A DNA stretch of 64,000 bases from Lederbergia citrisecunda (GTDB lineage Bacteria; Bacillota; Bacilli; Bacillales; Bacillaceae_C), in the NCBI RefSeq assembly GCF_018343695.1, contig NZ_JAGYPJ010000001.1:1437001-1501000 (forward strand). The letters are read 5' to 3'. The position numbers and the translations under genes were made by a program. The notes beneath the pieces were generated by a model, which ran no database searches, was not told the DNA's origin, and saw nothing but the letters and a program-made list of their open reading frames with translations. Shown piece after piece: positions 44,499 to 53,146 of the stretch (positions within the stretch are counted from its first letter, which is position 1; each line of letters starts with the position of its first letter).

Positions 44499-46781
44499 TT
44501 ACTCTTCACGTGATGCACTAAGCATAATCTCTAACAGCTTAATTGTAATCTCTTTCGTTCGGATTGTGGAAATATCCGTGCCTATACATGAAGGACATCC
44601 ATCATTACAACGACATTGAGCAACAAGATTTCTAGCTTCTTCTAAAATTTTTGGCATCAATTCAAAAACTTTATCGCTAATGCCAATGCCTCCAGGGTAT
44701 TGATCATAAATAAAAATCGTCGGTTTAGCGTTTACGGCTGCTTTTACTTGCGGAACCGTATGAATATCAGCTGGATCGCACATCGCAAATAATGGAATAA
44801 TGGCTTTTAAAGCATGTGAACAGCCAATTAATCCATATTCTAAATCTTCCATTCCAATTTCTTTTAATTCTTTATTTAAAGAGATCCAAGCTGCATTTGT
44901 GTGCAATTCCATTTCTGGTAAATGGATTGGACCAGAGCCAATATTTTCATGAGTTTCAAACTTGATCTTTTTAAAAATAGTTGCCATTGCATTCACGGTG
45001 ACATCCCCAAAGGCAATCTCTGCATCCGCAGTCTCTTTTCTTTTATCCTCTTCTAATACTTTTAGTTGAACAGCTAGATTCGCATCTGTAAAATAATCAA
45101 CTTCAACTTCCGCAACGAAAGCTTTTTTTTCTTCCCAATCAAGATATTCAACTTGGTATTGAATTCCTTGATGTAAATAAATAGCCTCATCATGCAAAAG
45201 CGTCATCGCACTAAATGTATCCATTTCACCAATGACTTTTACATTTGAACGATCGGTTTGGTCAACAATGATAACATTTTCTTGTGAAGCAGAGCGCAAA
45301 CTTATATTATGAGCGGGAAAAGAATCATTCATCCAGTACCACTTATCCCCATTTTTATGGAGTACTCTTTCTTCTGTTAAAAATTCCAAAATTTCTTCTA
45401 TTTCTAAATCTCCAAACTGCTCGCCCTCTTCAAAAGGCAATTCATAAGCTGCACATTTTAAATGGTCTACAAGAATAATAAGATTGTCAGGATTTATTCG
45501 TGCGGTTTCCGGATTTTGGTGAAAGAAATAATTCGGATTTTCAATAATATACTGATCAAGTGGCGAAGAACTTGCAACCATGATTACTAATGATTCTGCT
45601 CGTCTCCTTCCCGCTCTACCTGCCTGTTGCCAAGCACTTGCAATTGTTCCTGGATACCCTGTCATCATACATACTTGAAGTTGGCCAATATCAACACCAA
45701 GTTCAAGAGCGTTTGTACTTACAACTCCGTAAATATCCCCATTCCTCAAACCTTTTTCAATTTCTCTTCGTTGGGTAGGCAGATAGCCTCCTCGGTAACC
45801 TCTAATAGATTTGGGACCTAGCTGATTATTAACCAAATTTTGCAAATAAGTAAGTATAATTTCTACTCTCACACGACTTCTTGCAAAAATAATTGTTTGA
45901 ATTTTATTTTTTAAAAATTCCCTAGCAAGCTTTCTCACTTCCAATGTAGCACTTCTACGAATGTTCATTTGTTGATTGACGATAGGTGGATTGTAAAAAA
46001 TAAAATGTTTTGTTCCACGAGGTGCACCATTATTATCAATCAACTTCATTTTTTCACCCGTAAGCTTTTCGCCAAGTTCCTTTGGATTCGCAATTGTTGC
46101 AGATGTACAAATAAAAACGGGATTCGAACCATAAAAGCGACAAATTCTTTTTAACCTGCGAATGACATTTGCTACATGACTTCCAAAAACTCCTCGATAA
46201 ATATGAAGTTCATCCAGAATAACGAACTTTAAATTTTCAAATAACGAAACCCATTTTGTATGATGAGGCAAAATGGCGGAATGAAGCATATCAGGGTTTG
46301 TAATAACGATATTCCCCGCTCTCCTTACTTTTTGGCGAATATTTGCAGGTGTATCCCCATCATACGTATAACTATTTATCGGTAATCCAGCAGCATCAAT
46401 CACTTCATGTATTTCACTCTTTTGATCTTGCGCAAGGGCTTTTGTTGGAAATATATATAATGCACGAGCCGAATGATTATGTAAAATCGTTTGAAGAACT
46501 GGTAAGTTGTAGCATAATGTCTTCCCTGATGCTGTCGGAGTAACAGCTGTTAGGCTGTGATGGGACATTGCGAATTCATAGGCATCTTTTTGATGAATAT
46601 ATAATTCGTTTATCCCTTTATTTTGTAAAGATTTCACTAAATCAGGATGTAAATCGTGAGGGAATGGAGTTGTTTTAGCTGGTTCCTCTTGCAAAGTATG
46701 CCAGCCAACAATGTTCTCTTTAAAAGCAGGATTTGTTTTTAACTCCATCAATATATCATTAAAATTCTTTTTCCAATTCAA
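44499..46781 (-). CDS. mrfA: MrfA (YprA) DEAD/DEAH-box helicase
   Basis: A superfamily 2 helicase of about 760 residues. Motif I is TPTASGKT, motif II is DELH, SATIANP is motif III, and the C-terminal helicase half has NALELGVDIGQL and QAGRAGRRRAE. The last 250 residues hold the MrfA-type domain with four cysteines in CRCNDGCPSC. It unwinds DNA 3'-5' and pairs with MrfB in mitomycin repair. I chose a TTG start (GAGGTG 6 nt upstream); the GTG three codons earlier overlaps the ribosome binding site. Confidence 0.92.
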   Translation of the reverse strand: MNWKKNFNDILMELKTNPAFKENIVGWHTLQEEPAKTTPFPHDLHPDLVKSLQNKGINELYIHQKDAYEFAMSHHSLTAVTPTASGKTLCYNLPVLQTILHNHSARALYIFPTKALAQDQKSEIHEVIDAAGLPINSYTYDGDTPANIRQKVRRAGNIVITNPDMLHSAILPHHTKWVSLFENLKFVILDELHIYRGVFGSHVANVIRRLKRICRFYGSNPVFICTSATIANPKELGEKLTGEKMKLIDNNGAPRGTKHFIFYNPPIVNQQMNIRRSATLEVRKLAREFLKNKIQTIIFARSRVRVEIILTYLQNLVNNQLGPKSIRGYRGGYLPTQRREIEKGLRNGDIYGVVSTNALELGVDIGQLQVCMMTGYPGTIASAWQQAGRAGRRRAESLVIMVASSSPLDQYIIENPNYFFHQNPETARINPDNLIILVDHLKCAAYELPFEEGEQFGDLEIEEILEFLTEERVLHKNGDKWYWMNDSFPAHNISLRSASQENVIIVDQTDRSNVKVIGEMDTFSAMTLLHDEAIYLHQGIQYQVEYLDWEEKKAFVAEVEVDYFTDANLAVQLKVLEEDKRKETADAEIAFGDVTVNAMATIFKKIKFETHENIGSGPIHLPEMELHTNAAWISLNKELKEIGMEDLEYGLIGCSHALKAIIPLFAMCDPADIHTVPQVKAAVNAKPTIFIYDQYPGGIGISDKVFELMPKILEEARNLVAQCRCNDGCPSCIGTDISTIRTKEITIKLLEIMLSASREE

Positions 46782-46914
46782 ACTAATCACCTCTTCTTCA
46801 TTTTAGCGAATAAGCGTTCGTTTTCATAGTGGTTGGAATATGAAATATGATGAAAAGAACTCTTTGTTTTTCTTCTTCATACAATAGGATAAAGTGAGAA
46901 GGAGGTGCTTTACA

Positions 46915-47385
46915 ATGGCGGAAAATCGGCCGTCTAAAAGGGAAGAACATCCTTTATTCGAGCCTTTCAACCAACTAATGAGTAATATGAATCGGCTTTT
47001 TTCGGAACGGTCAGATAAGAATTTTTTACAAAGTATGGATGACTTTTTTTTACACTCAAAGCCATTTGGCGGATTTGTGGCTGAACTAAAAGAAAACGAC
47101 AAGGAATATATTGTCCAAGCACAAATCCCAGGGACGAAAAAAGAACAGATCAACATTGAAATTCTTCCACAATATATAACGATAACAGTCAACCATCGAG
47201 AATCTGTCACAAAAGAAGATAAAGAAAATACAATTATTCATAAAAAGGAATCTTGGAAGCAATCTTCACGTACAATCCCTTTCTCGAAACCAATTGATCA
47301 AGGGAAGGTAACAGCAAATTACGAAGACGGAGTCTTGACCGTCATCGTTCCAAAGAAAAAAGGAAAGAAAATAAATATTGGCTAA
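46915..47385 (+). CDS. Small heat-shock protein (Hsp20/alpha-crystallin)
   Basis: A 156-residue ATP-independent holdase. The alpha-crystallin domain (about 50-150) shows VAELKENDKEYIVQAQIPGT and NYEDGVLTVIVPK, with a KINIG C-terminus in place of the usual IXI. The N-terminus HPLFEPFNQLMSNMNRLF resembles Bacillus Hsp18-type and CotM-like proteins. The start is the ATG before AENRPS, with GGAGG 9 nt upstream. Divergent from mrfA. Whether it is vegetative or a spore protein cannot be read from sequence. Confidence 0.85.
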   Translation: MAENRPSKREEHPLFEPFNQLMSNMNRLFSERSDKNFLQSMDDFFLHSKPFGGFVAELKENDKEYIVQAQIPGTKKEQINIEILPQYITITVNHRESVTKEDKENTIIHKKESWKQSSRTIPFSKPIDQGKVTANYEDGVLTVIVPKKKGKKINIG

Positions 47386-47437
47386 AAAGGAAAAAAAGCA
47401 ATTGGAATTCGAATCAGTGCCGACATGCAACTGTTGT

Positions 47438-47474
47438 GAGGCAAAAAAGTCTGGTACTTGACTTTTATTGCCTC
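47438..47474. repeat. Imperfect palindrome near the Hsp20 gene
   Basis: GAGGCAAAAAAGTC and GACTTTTATTGCCTC pair with one unmatched base around an 8-nt loop. No U run follows, so it is not an obvious terminator. Confidence 0.6.
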
Positions 47475-47566
47475 CGATTCTATTTTGCTAGAATCATGCA
47501 TCAGAAGCTAATAATTTAAGCAATGTTTAGAAAATGAGTACTTTAATAGATTTTTTCATATAATAC

Positions 47567-47598
47567 AAAAAAGGAATCGCTGTACAACGATTCCTTTT
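47567..47598 (+). terminator. Terminator downstream of the Hsp20 gene
   Basis: AAAAGGAATCG and CGATTCCTTTT form an 11-bp stem with a TTATTCTTTTT tail on the plus strand, about 185 nt past the stop. Confidence 0.75.
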
Positions 47599-47659
47599 AT
47601 TCTTTTTACTTTAACTCTTTTATTGTAAATTGCTGTTTTTACTCAAGGCTAAAAATATC

Positions 47660-47745
47660 TTCCAGGAATGAAGAGCAAGGGAAATCCCCGCAGGCACTTT
47701 TAATCACTGAGGAATCGCTTGCCGCCTGCGGATAGCTAGCGTTTG
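47660..47745. repeat. Degenerate GC-rich dispersed repeat with inverted ends
   Basis: CCGCAGGC (47688-47695) and GCCTGCGG (47724-47731) are inverted copies in a G+C-richer block. The composition and CCGCAGG core recall the dispersed repeats at 31 and 54 kb. The copy is degenerate, so the relationship is tentative. Confidence 0.4.
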
Positions 47746-47772
47746 AGAGCAAAATCATAAAGAGCCTTTACT

Positions 47773-48273
47773 CTAAACTTTGAAAATACCACCTATACCC
47801 TTTGCCATATTGGATACTTGATTTATTGCGTTTACTACTTGGCCCGCAGTGTTCACCATTTTATTTATATCAAGTGAACCCGTTTGCGTTTTAAAAGAAT
47901 TTAAAACTGTATTAAATCCTCCATTAGGAGGTTTTGGTAGTTGAGGCGGTTTAGGATAAGCGTTTGGTAAACCTTGTTGATTAGCATACTTTTCATAAAA
48001 ATATCCATCCTCAGGCTGTAAAGGGTTTTGAAACAATTGACTCGCTTGATTGTCGTTTCCATTATGATACAACCCTTGATCCGTATGAGTATACGGATAC
48101 TGCATCCCGTTCATATAAGGCATTTGTGGGTAGGGTGAAGGAATTCCATGCATATTAGAGAATTGCGATGGATACATGCCATAAGGATGGGGGAACTGAG
48201 CATTTGTATGTTGATAAGGTGGCCCCATTGGCATTCCCGGTGGCATATGAACATTTCGGTATCGATGCAGCAT
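47773..48273 (-). CDS. yppG: YppG-like spore coat-associated protein
   Basis: A 166-residue protein with a Pro/Met/Tyr/His-rich first half (MPPGMPMGPPYQHT; YPQMPYMNGMQYPY) and a conserved C-terminus SFKTQTGSLDINKMVNTAGQ ending in GIGGIFKV. It matches YppG, which is linked to spore coats in Bacillus. GGGGG lies before the ATG. It is alone between the Hsp20 terminator and yppE. Confidence 0.83.
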   Translation of the reverse strand: MLHRYRNVHMPPGMPMGPPYQHTNAQFPHPYGMYPSQFSNMHGIPSPYPQMPYMNGMQYPYTHTDQGLYHNGNDNQASQLFQNPLQPEDGYFYEKYANQQGLPNAYPKPPQLPKPPNGGFNTVLNSFKTQTGSLDINKMVNTAGQVVNAINQVSNMAKGIGGIFKV

Positions 48274-48334
48274 AAAACAAGCCCCCTGAGTAATTTAAGG
48301 TACTATACTATATGCCTATATTCAGAAAAAGGTG

Positions 48335-48700
48335 TCATGAAGAAACTTCCAGACGTTCTAACATTCTCCTTAAAATAAAATCAATGGATTGAATATGACT
48401 CTTAAATTTATTTAAGCTTGTATCAGGAAAAAATGCTCTAACTGAAACCATTTGTATATTTTCCGCAGTATTTCTAATTTGCAACGCATGCAGGTTTTTT
48501 GGGCTCTCACTCATTACCCATTCCATTGCCAGCGGTTCCCATTGTTCACAACAATCTTTTACCTTATCTGCAAACGGTTTGACTTCTTTAAAAAAATCTC
48601 CCTGCTTACCCGTCTCCCTGGAGAGGATAAAATTTTTCTTTGCTTCCTCATTGTATTGAAGCAGTGTTTCTGTTAAATTGCGTAATTCATCGATTTTCAT
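48335..48700 (-). CDS. yppE: YppE family protein (DUF1798)
   Basis: A 121-residue four-helix protein with WEPLAMEWVMSESPKNLHAL and LQIRNTAENIQMVSVRAFFP, diagnostic of YppE. Its role is unknown. The start is the second methionine of the frame (MKIDELRNL) because AAGGGGAG lies upstream. Between yppG and the coiled-coil gene it occupies the same place as in B. subtilis. Confidence 0.85.
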   Translation of the reverse strand: MKIDELRNLTETLLQYNEEAKKNFILSRETGKQGDFFKEVKPFADKVKDCCEQWEPLAMEWVMSESPKNLHALQIRNTAENIQMVSVRAFFPDTSLNKFKSHIQSIDFILRRMLERLEVSS

Positions 48701-48722
48701 AGTATAGCTCCCCTTACATACT

Positions 48723-48746
48723 AAAAAGCAGCTTGATAGCTGCTTT
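48723..48746. terminator. First of two near-identical AGCAGCT hairpins
   Basis: AAAAGCAGCT / AGCTGCTTT form a 9- or 10-bp stem (loop TGAT) just upstream of yppE. It could end a minus-strand transcript: TTTTTAG follows. The same stem recurs at 48901. Confidence 0.6.
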
Positions 48747-48758
48747 CTGACTGTTGAC

Positions 48759-48859
48759 AAACGCTTACTTTCTTCGTTGCTCGCCTTCTAGTGAAGCTCA
48801 TTGCGGAGTATGGCAACTTCGCTCCACAGAAGGCTTCGTGCCTCTAAAGACAAGCGTTT
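48759..48859. repeat. 101-bp element with AAACGCTT inverted ends
   Basis: AAACGCTT (48759-48766) and AAGCGTTT (48852-48859) bound a G+C-richer core with GCCTTCT..AGAAGGC. It is a palindromic dispersed-repeat type lying between two copies of the AGCAGCT hairpin. Confidence 0.5.
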
Positions 48860-48900
48860 TTAACTAGTCTGAATGTACTTTAGAATTAGTTTGAATACAA

Positions 48901-48926
48901 ACAGAAAGCAGCTCAATAGCTGCTTT
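48901..48926 (-). terminator. Second AGCAGCT hairpin, after the coiled-coil gene
   Basis: AGAAAGCAGCT and AGCTGCTTTCT form a perfect 11-bp stem with a 4-nt loop, 65 nt past the stop of the gene at 48991. The tail on the minus strand is GTTTGTATTC, so termination strength is moderate. Confidence 0.6.
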
Positions 48927-48990
48927 CTAAATATTTCCTTAATTCTACTGTTTATTTACGATGTTTTCAAGTTTCCTTATCTTACAATGA

Positions 48991-49209
48991 TTAAATTGCT
49001 TCACTTAATGCTTCTGACTGATGGCTTCTTTTTTCTTCAAAAGAAGTTTCTAGTTTTCTTATTGTACGTTCTAGCTGCTGCTCGCGTAATTCCATCGAAT
49101 TATACATTGCTCGCCGATTCTGCAATGATTTTTGTTCTATCATTTTTTCTAGATGATCTATTTGGGAGCTAATTGACTCAAGCCTCTCAATCATTTCATT
49201 TTTAGTCAT
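48991..49209 (-). CDS. Small coiled-coil protein in the yppD position
   Basis: A 72-residue, highly charged coiled coil (MIERLESISSQIDHLEKMIE; LREQQLERTIRKLETSFEEK). B. subtilis has a small gene yppD at this place, but I cannot confirm homology by eye. The start is the methionine before TKNEMIER: GGAGG lies 8 nt upstream. Function unknown. Confidence 0.65.
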   Translation of the reverse strand: MTKNEMIERLESISSQIDHLEKMIEQKSLQNRRAMYNSMELREQQLERTIRKLETSFEEKRSHQSEALSEAI

Positions 49210-49348
49210 TTTGTCAGCCTCCATTCACACCCTTTTCTATGTTATTCTGTATAATTTTTTTACTTCCTTCGTGACTGACAAAACTAGAAGAGATTCGCTA
49301 AACAAAGTGGATAAATAGGAATTTTTTTGGATTTGGTTCGACAAATAT

Positions 49349-49453
49349 TTAGGTTGAAGGTCTATTAGGACCTGTTAACTTTGGGTTCCCTTCTCCAGCT
49401 TTTTTTTGCTCATTTCTCTTATTTTCTTTTCTTTGACCTTTTTTGTTTTCCAT
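49349..49453 (-). CDS. sspM: Acid-soluble spore protein M
   Basis: A 34-residue basic protein beginning MENKKGQRKENKRNEQKKAG and ending TGPNRPST. B. subtilis SspM is also 34 residues and ends GGPNRPST. It is a minor small acid-soluble protein of the spore core. AGGAG lies 9 nt before the ATG. It is between the yppD-position gene and recU, as in B. subtilis. It is easily missed because of its length. Confidence 0.88.
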   Translation of the reverse strand: MENKKGQRKENKRNEQKKAGEGNPKLTGPNRPST

Positions 49454-49502
49454 ATTAATATACTCCTATTCATTTTTTTCTTGGGTTCTGTTAAACTTGT
49501 AT

Positions 49503-49570
49503 GTTGATTTCCGTGGGTGAAGCAGACTCTTCGGTGATAAACGTACCTGCGGGATCTCTATTTAATCAAC
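49503..49570. repeat. Short 68-bp copy of the GTTGATT...AATCAAC repeat
   Basis: GTTGATTTCCG opens it and AATCAAC closes it, with CCTGCGGG inside on the plus strand. It has the same ends as the 130-bp repeat at 31065 but is much shorter and more degenerate. Confidence 0.6.
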
Positions 49571-49749
49571 AGGAGTCCACCCCTTCTTCTCCAATTAACT
49601 TAAAGTCAAAATCAACTTTTTCAAAAAAAGTGAAACATATTGATGCCTTAGTCCGTCAAATAATGTTATAGCGAAATATATTTCCTTTCCATTATCAGGA
49701 TGGCTCTTAAAACATTTTTTATTCATCTAACAGTCATTTTTCTCTGCTG
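49571..49749. other. Non-coding stretch upstream of recU
   Basis: A/T-rich with no frame that has a ribosome binding site. It leads into the recU promoter. Confidence 0.5.
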
Positions 49750-49758
49750 TGGTATAAT
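49750..49758 (+). promoter_or_regulatory. Extended -10 promoter of recU-ponA
   Basis: TGGTATAAT: a perfect TATAAT with the TGn extension, 22 nt before the recU start. The -35 region is poor, consistent with an extended -10 promoter. Confidence 0.7.
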
Positions 49759-49780
49759 TTAGCGAGTGAGGTGTAGGTAA

Positions 49781-50386
49781 ATGGAATTTCATTATCCAAA
49801 TGGAAGGAAATATACGTCCCAGCAAAAGCTCATACCGAAGAACAAAGAGAAAATTATTTCTTACGGTAAGAGAGGCATGACGCTCGAAGAAGATTTAAAT
49901 GATACGAATATGTATTATTTATCTAACGGAACTGCTGTTATTCATAAAAAACCAACTCCGATCCAAATAGTTCAAGTAGACTATCAATCTCGAAGTACAG
50001 CTGTTATAAAAGAAGCATATTTTCGCCAAGCATCCACTACCGATTATAATGGCGTATACAAAGGTAAATATATCGATTTTGAAGCGAAGGAAACCCAGAG
50101 TGCTACATCGTTTCCATTACGGAATTTTCACGAACACCAGATTAACCACATGAAAAATGTGGTGAGTCATAATGGTATTGCATTCGTAATTTTGCGTTTT
50201 GTAAGTACAGATGAAGTATTTTTATTAGAAAGCAAAGACTTATTTTTATTTTGGGAACGTATGGAAAACGGAGGAAGAAAATCTATAAAAAAAGATGAAA
50301 TTATTAGCTGCGGACATCGTATTGAATATGGTTTACATCCGAGAATCGATTATTTAAAAGTAATTCAGCATTTATTACTTGTATAA
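49781..50386 (+). CDS. recU: Holliday junction resolvase RecU
   Basis: Resolves Holliday junctions in recombination and chromosome segregation in Bacillota. The nuclease core has NRGMTLE-like [31 protein letters not shown] and YIDFEAKET with the catalytic acids; [16 protein letters not shown] follows. The length of 201 is close to B. subtilis (206). GAGGTG lies 7 nt before the ATG. It is followed by ponA 30 nt downstream, the usual recU-ponA pair. Confidence 0.97.
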   Translation: MEFHYPNGRKYTSQQKLIPKNKEKIISYGKRGMTLEEDLNDTNMYYLSNGTAVIHKKPTPIQIVQVDYQSRSTAVIKEAYFRQASTTDYNGVYKGKYIDFEAKETQSATSFPLRNFHEHQINHMKNVVSHNGIAFVILRFVSTDEVFLLESKDLFLFWERMENGGRKSIKKDEIISCGHRIEYGLHPRIDYLKVIQHLLLV

Positions 50387-50416
50387 TCATCTCTTAGAAA
50401 GTGAGGAATACTGCTT

Positions 50417-53077
50417 ATGGCAGAAAATTATAAAACACGTATGGAGCGAAGAAAAACACAAGCTCCTGTAAAAAAACAAAAAACTAAAAAGAAATCAAAA
50501 AAAATAATAAAAGCAATCTTTTTGACTTTCTTTCTTATTGGAGTTGTCGGTCTGATTGCAGGAGCAACTACATTTGCAATTTATGCAAAAGATGCGCCTC
50601 CACTTGATAAAGTACTTTTAATCGATCCAATTGCATCTGAAGTGTTAGATAAAAATGGTGATGTATACGCGGTGCTAGGAACTGAAAAAAGAGATTATGT
50701 TGAATATGATAAAATTCCTAAAAAAGTCGAAGATGCTGTTTTAGCCGCAGAAGATGCACGGTTTTACAAACATGGTGCCATTGACTTCCGCAGACTTGCT
50801 GGAGCCGTTTTTGCTAATGTTACACGTGGATTTGGAGCTGAAGGCGGCTCAACTCTTACTCAACAAATAGTTAAAAAAACTTATTTATCAGACGAGAAAA
50901 AACTAAAAAGAAAAGCCCAAGAAGCTTGGTTATCTTATAAACTTGAACAACACTATACGAAGCAGCAAATATTTGAAATGTACGTCAATAAAATTTACTA
51001 CGGCAATGGAATCCATGGAATTGAAACTGCGTCAAAGTTTTATTTTAATAAAGATCTTGATCACTTAGAGCTCCAAGAAAGAGCCTTTTTAGCTGGGTTA
51101 CCACAATTACCTAATGGATACGACCCTTACAAACACCCTGAGCGAGCAGAAAAAAGAAAAAATCTTGTGCTTTCTCTTATGTATCAACATGGAAAAATAA
51201 CGAAAGAGGAAATGGACAAGGCGAAAAAAATTCCTATAACAAAAACATTAGTTCCAGAAGAAAATAATAAGGCGAATCCTTATAAATATGATTCTTTCGT
51301 CGATCAAGTTATTCGTGAAGTCGAAGAAATGGGCGAATACAACGTATATGCGGATGGCTTGAAAATCTATACTACCCTGGACCCTGATGCACAAGAATAC
51401 ACTGAGAAAATGTTTTATACAGACGACATCGTCCAATTTCCTGATGATAAAATGCAAGCAGGACTTGTAATGTTAGATACAAAAACAGGTGAAATCAGTG
51501 CAATCGGTGGAAACAGATATAAAGATATTAAACGCGGGCGAAATTTTGCAACACAGTTATCAGATCGCCAACCTGGTTCAACAATTAAGCCTATATTGGA
51601 TTATGGTCCTGCCATCGAATATTTAAACTGGTCAACATACGAACAAATTGTAGATGAACCATATAAATATTCTACTGGTGAAACAATCAATAACTTTGAC
51701 CAAGGCCATCTTGGACGTATGTCTATCCGTGAAGCACTATATCGTTCTAGAAACATTCCAGCACTAAAGGCATTCCAAGAAGTTGGGGCTGATCGTGCAA
51801 AGGAATTTGCTGCTAATATTGGTATGGATTTTGGCAAAGACTTGTATGAATCTGCCTCTATCGGTGGAATAGAAAATGTTTCTCCGTTAAAATTAGCAGG
51901 AGCTTATGCTACTTTCGGTAATAACGGGATGTATAACAAGCCTCATACCGTTAAGAAAATTGTTTTACGTGATGGAGAAACAGAAATATCGAATAAAATC
52001 AAACCAACCCTTGCAATGAAAGATTCTACTGCTTATATGGTTACAGATATGCTAAAAGACGTATTGTCTTATAAACAAGGTGCAACTGGAAAGTCAGCAA
52101 TCATTCCAGGACTTCCTGCAGCTGCGAAAACAGGAACAACAAATTATTCCACTGATGATATACAAAAATATGGCCTAAATAGAGGTGATGTACCAGATGC
52201 TTGGTTTGCTGGATACACCACGAATTACACCATTGCTGTTTGGACAGGGTATGAAAAACGAAGTATTCCATTACGATATGGTACGAATGACCAACAAATC
52301 GCAAAAGAACTTTATACAAATTTAATGACCCATGTATCATCCGGGATCGACACTCCAGATTTTCCAATGCCTAAAAGTGTTGTGAAAACTGCTGTAGAAA
52401 AAGGTTCTAATCCTGCTAAAAAACCAAGTAAGTATACACCAAATAGTAATATCATCTATGAATTATTTGTTGCAGGTAAAGAGCCTAAAGAAGTTTCTAC
52501 TGTATTTGATAAGCTTGATGCTCCTTCTGTTAGCGGTGAATATCGTGAAGCGGAAAATGAAGTTGCATTCGCTTGGGATCATCCGAAGACAAAAGATAAA
52601 AAACTTAAGTTTGATGTAACAATTAAGTCATCTGACGGGAAGAAGCAATCTCTAGGAATCATAAACGAGCAAAGTTATACAATCAAAAATGCTAAACCTG
52701 AAATCACTTATTCCATTGAAGTTACCGCAGTAACCGATCAACAACGAAGTACACCTGGTACAGCAAGCGTGACTGTGCCAAAAATTGAAGAAGAAGAGCC
52801 TGCTCCACCTGACGAGAATCAAAGTAATGATCATGGTAACGGTAAAGACAAGGACAAAGATAAAGACAAAGATAAAGATAAAGATAAAAACAAAGAAAAT
52901 AATGGTAACAGCGGAAATAACGGAAAAAAACCAGGTCAAGGAGATAATGGATCTGATTCAGGAGGAACAAAGAAACCTACTAATCCTGGAGATGATAATT
53001 CCAATCCTGAACCACCTGGAGAAGAGAATCCTGGAGAACCAACTGAGCCAGCCAATGGCTCTGAAGGTGGAAACTAA
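50417..53077 (+). CDS. ponA: Class A penicillin-binding protein 1A/1B
   Basis: A bifunctional peptidoglycan synthase: cytosolic tail, one membrane helix (about 33-57), glycosyltransferase (EDARFYKHGAIDFRRL, EGGSTLTQQ), then transpeptidase with active Ser in QPGSTIKP, SRNIPA and KTGTTNYSTDD. A fibronectin-III-like domain lies at about 700-785 and the tail is low complexity, with (KD)n followed by Gly/Asn/Pro/Glu-rich sequence. Length 886 against 914 in B. subtilis. GpsB, its localisation partner, is encoded in this window. A strong terminator follows. Confidence 0.96.
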   Translation: MAENYKTRMERRKTQAPVKKQKTKKKSKKIIKAIFLTFFLIGVVGLIAGATTFAIYAKDAPPLDKVLLIDPIASEVLDKNGDVYAVLGTEKRDYVEYDKIPKKVEDAVLAAEDARFYKHGAIDFRRLAGAVFANVTRGFGAEGGSTLTQQIVKKTYLSDEKKLKRKAQEAWLSYKLEQHYTKQQIFEMYVNKIYYGNGIHGIETASKFYFNKDLDHLELQERAFLAGLPQLPNGYDPYKHPERAEKRKNLVLSLMYQHGKITKEEMDKAKKIPITKTLVPEENNKANPYKYDSFVDQVIREVEEMGEYNVYADGLKIYTTLDPDAQEYTEKMFYTDDIVQFPDDKMQAGLVMLDTKTGEISAIGGNRYKDIKRGRNFATQLSDRQPGSTIKPILDYGPAIEYLNWSTYEQIVDEPYKYSTGETINNFDQGHLGRMSIREALYRSRNIPALKAFQEVGADRAKEFAANIGMDFGKDLYESASIGGIENVSPLKLAGAYATFGNNGMYNKPHTVKKIVLRDGETEISNKIKPTLAMKDSTAYMVTDMLKDVLSYKQGATGKSAIIPGLPAAAKTGTTNYSTDDIQKYGLNRGDVPDAWFAGYTTNYTIAVWTGYEKRSIPLRYGTNDQQIAKELYTNLMTHVSSGIDTPDFPMPKSVVKTAVEKGSNPAKKPSKYTPNSNIIYELFVAGKEPKEVSTVFDKLDAPSVSGEYREAENEVAFAWDHPKTKDKKLKFDVTIKSSDGKKQSLGIINEQSYTIKNAKPEITYSIEVTAVTDQQRSTPGTASVTVPKIEEEEPAPPDENQSNDHGNGKDKDKDKDKDKDKDKNKENNGNSGNNGKKPGQGDNGSDSGGTKKPTNPGDDNSNPEPPGEENPGEPTEPANGSEGGN

Positions 53078-53087
53078 ATAATAATAT

Positions 53088-53138
53088 AAGAACTAGGTGG
53101 CTACATCAAAAAGATGAGTGCACCTAGTTCTTTTTTTC
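53088..53138. terminator. Terminator between ponA and nth
   Basis: AGAACTAGGTG pairs with CACCTAGTTCT around a 21-nt loop, with TTTTTTT on the plus strand. It ends ponA. The minus-strand tail is TTATATTATTATTT, so it may also serve the convergent nth. Confidence 0.85.
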
Positions 53139-53146
53139 TCATTACA

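Noticed and set aside
52785-53081. A 98-codon plus-strand frame in the ponA tail
   Set aside because: It is the hexamer repeat of ponA read in another frame (Lys/Ile-rich).
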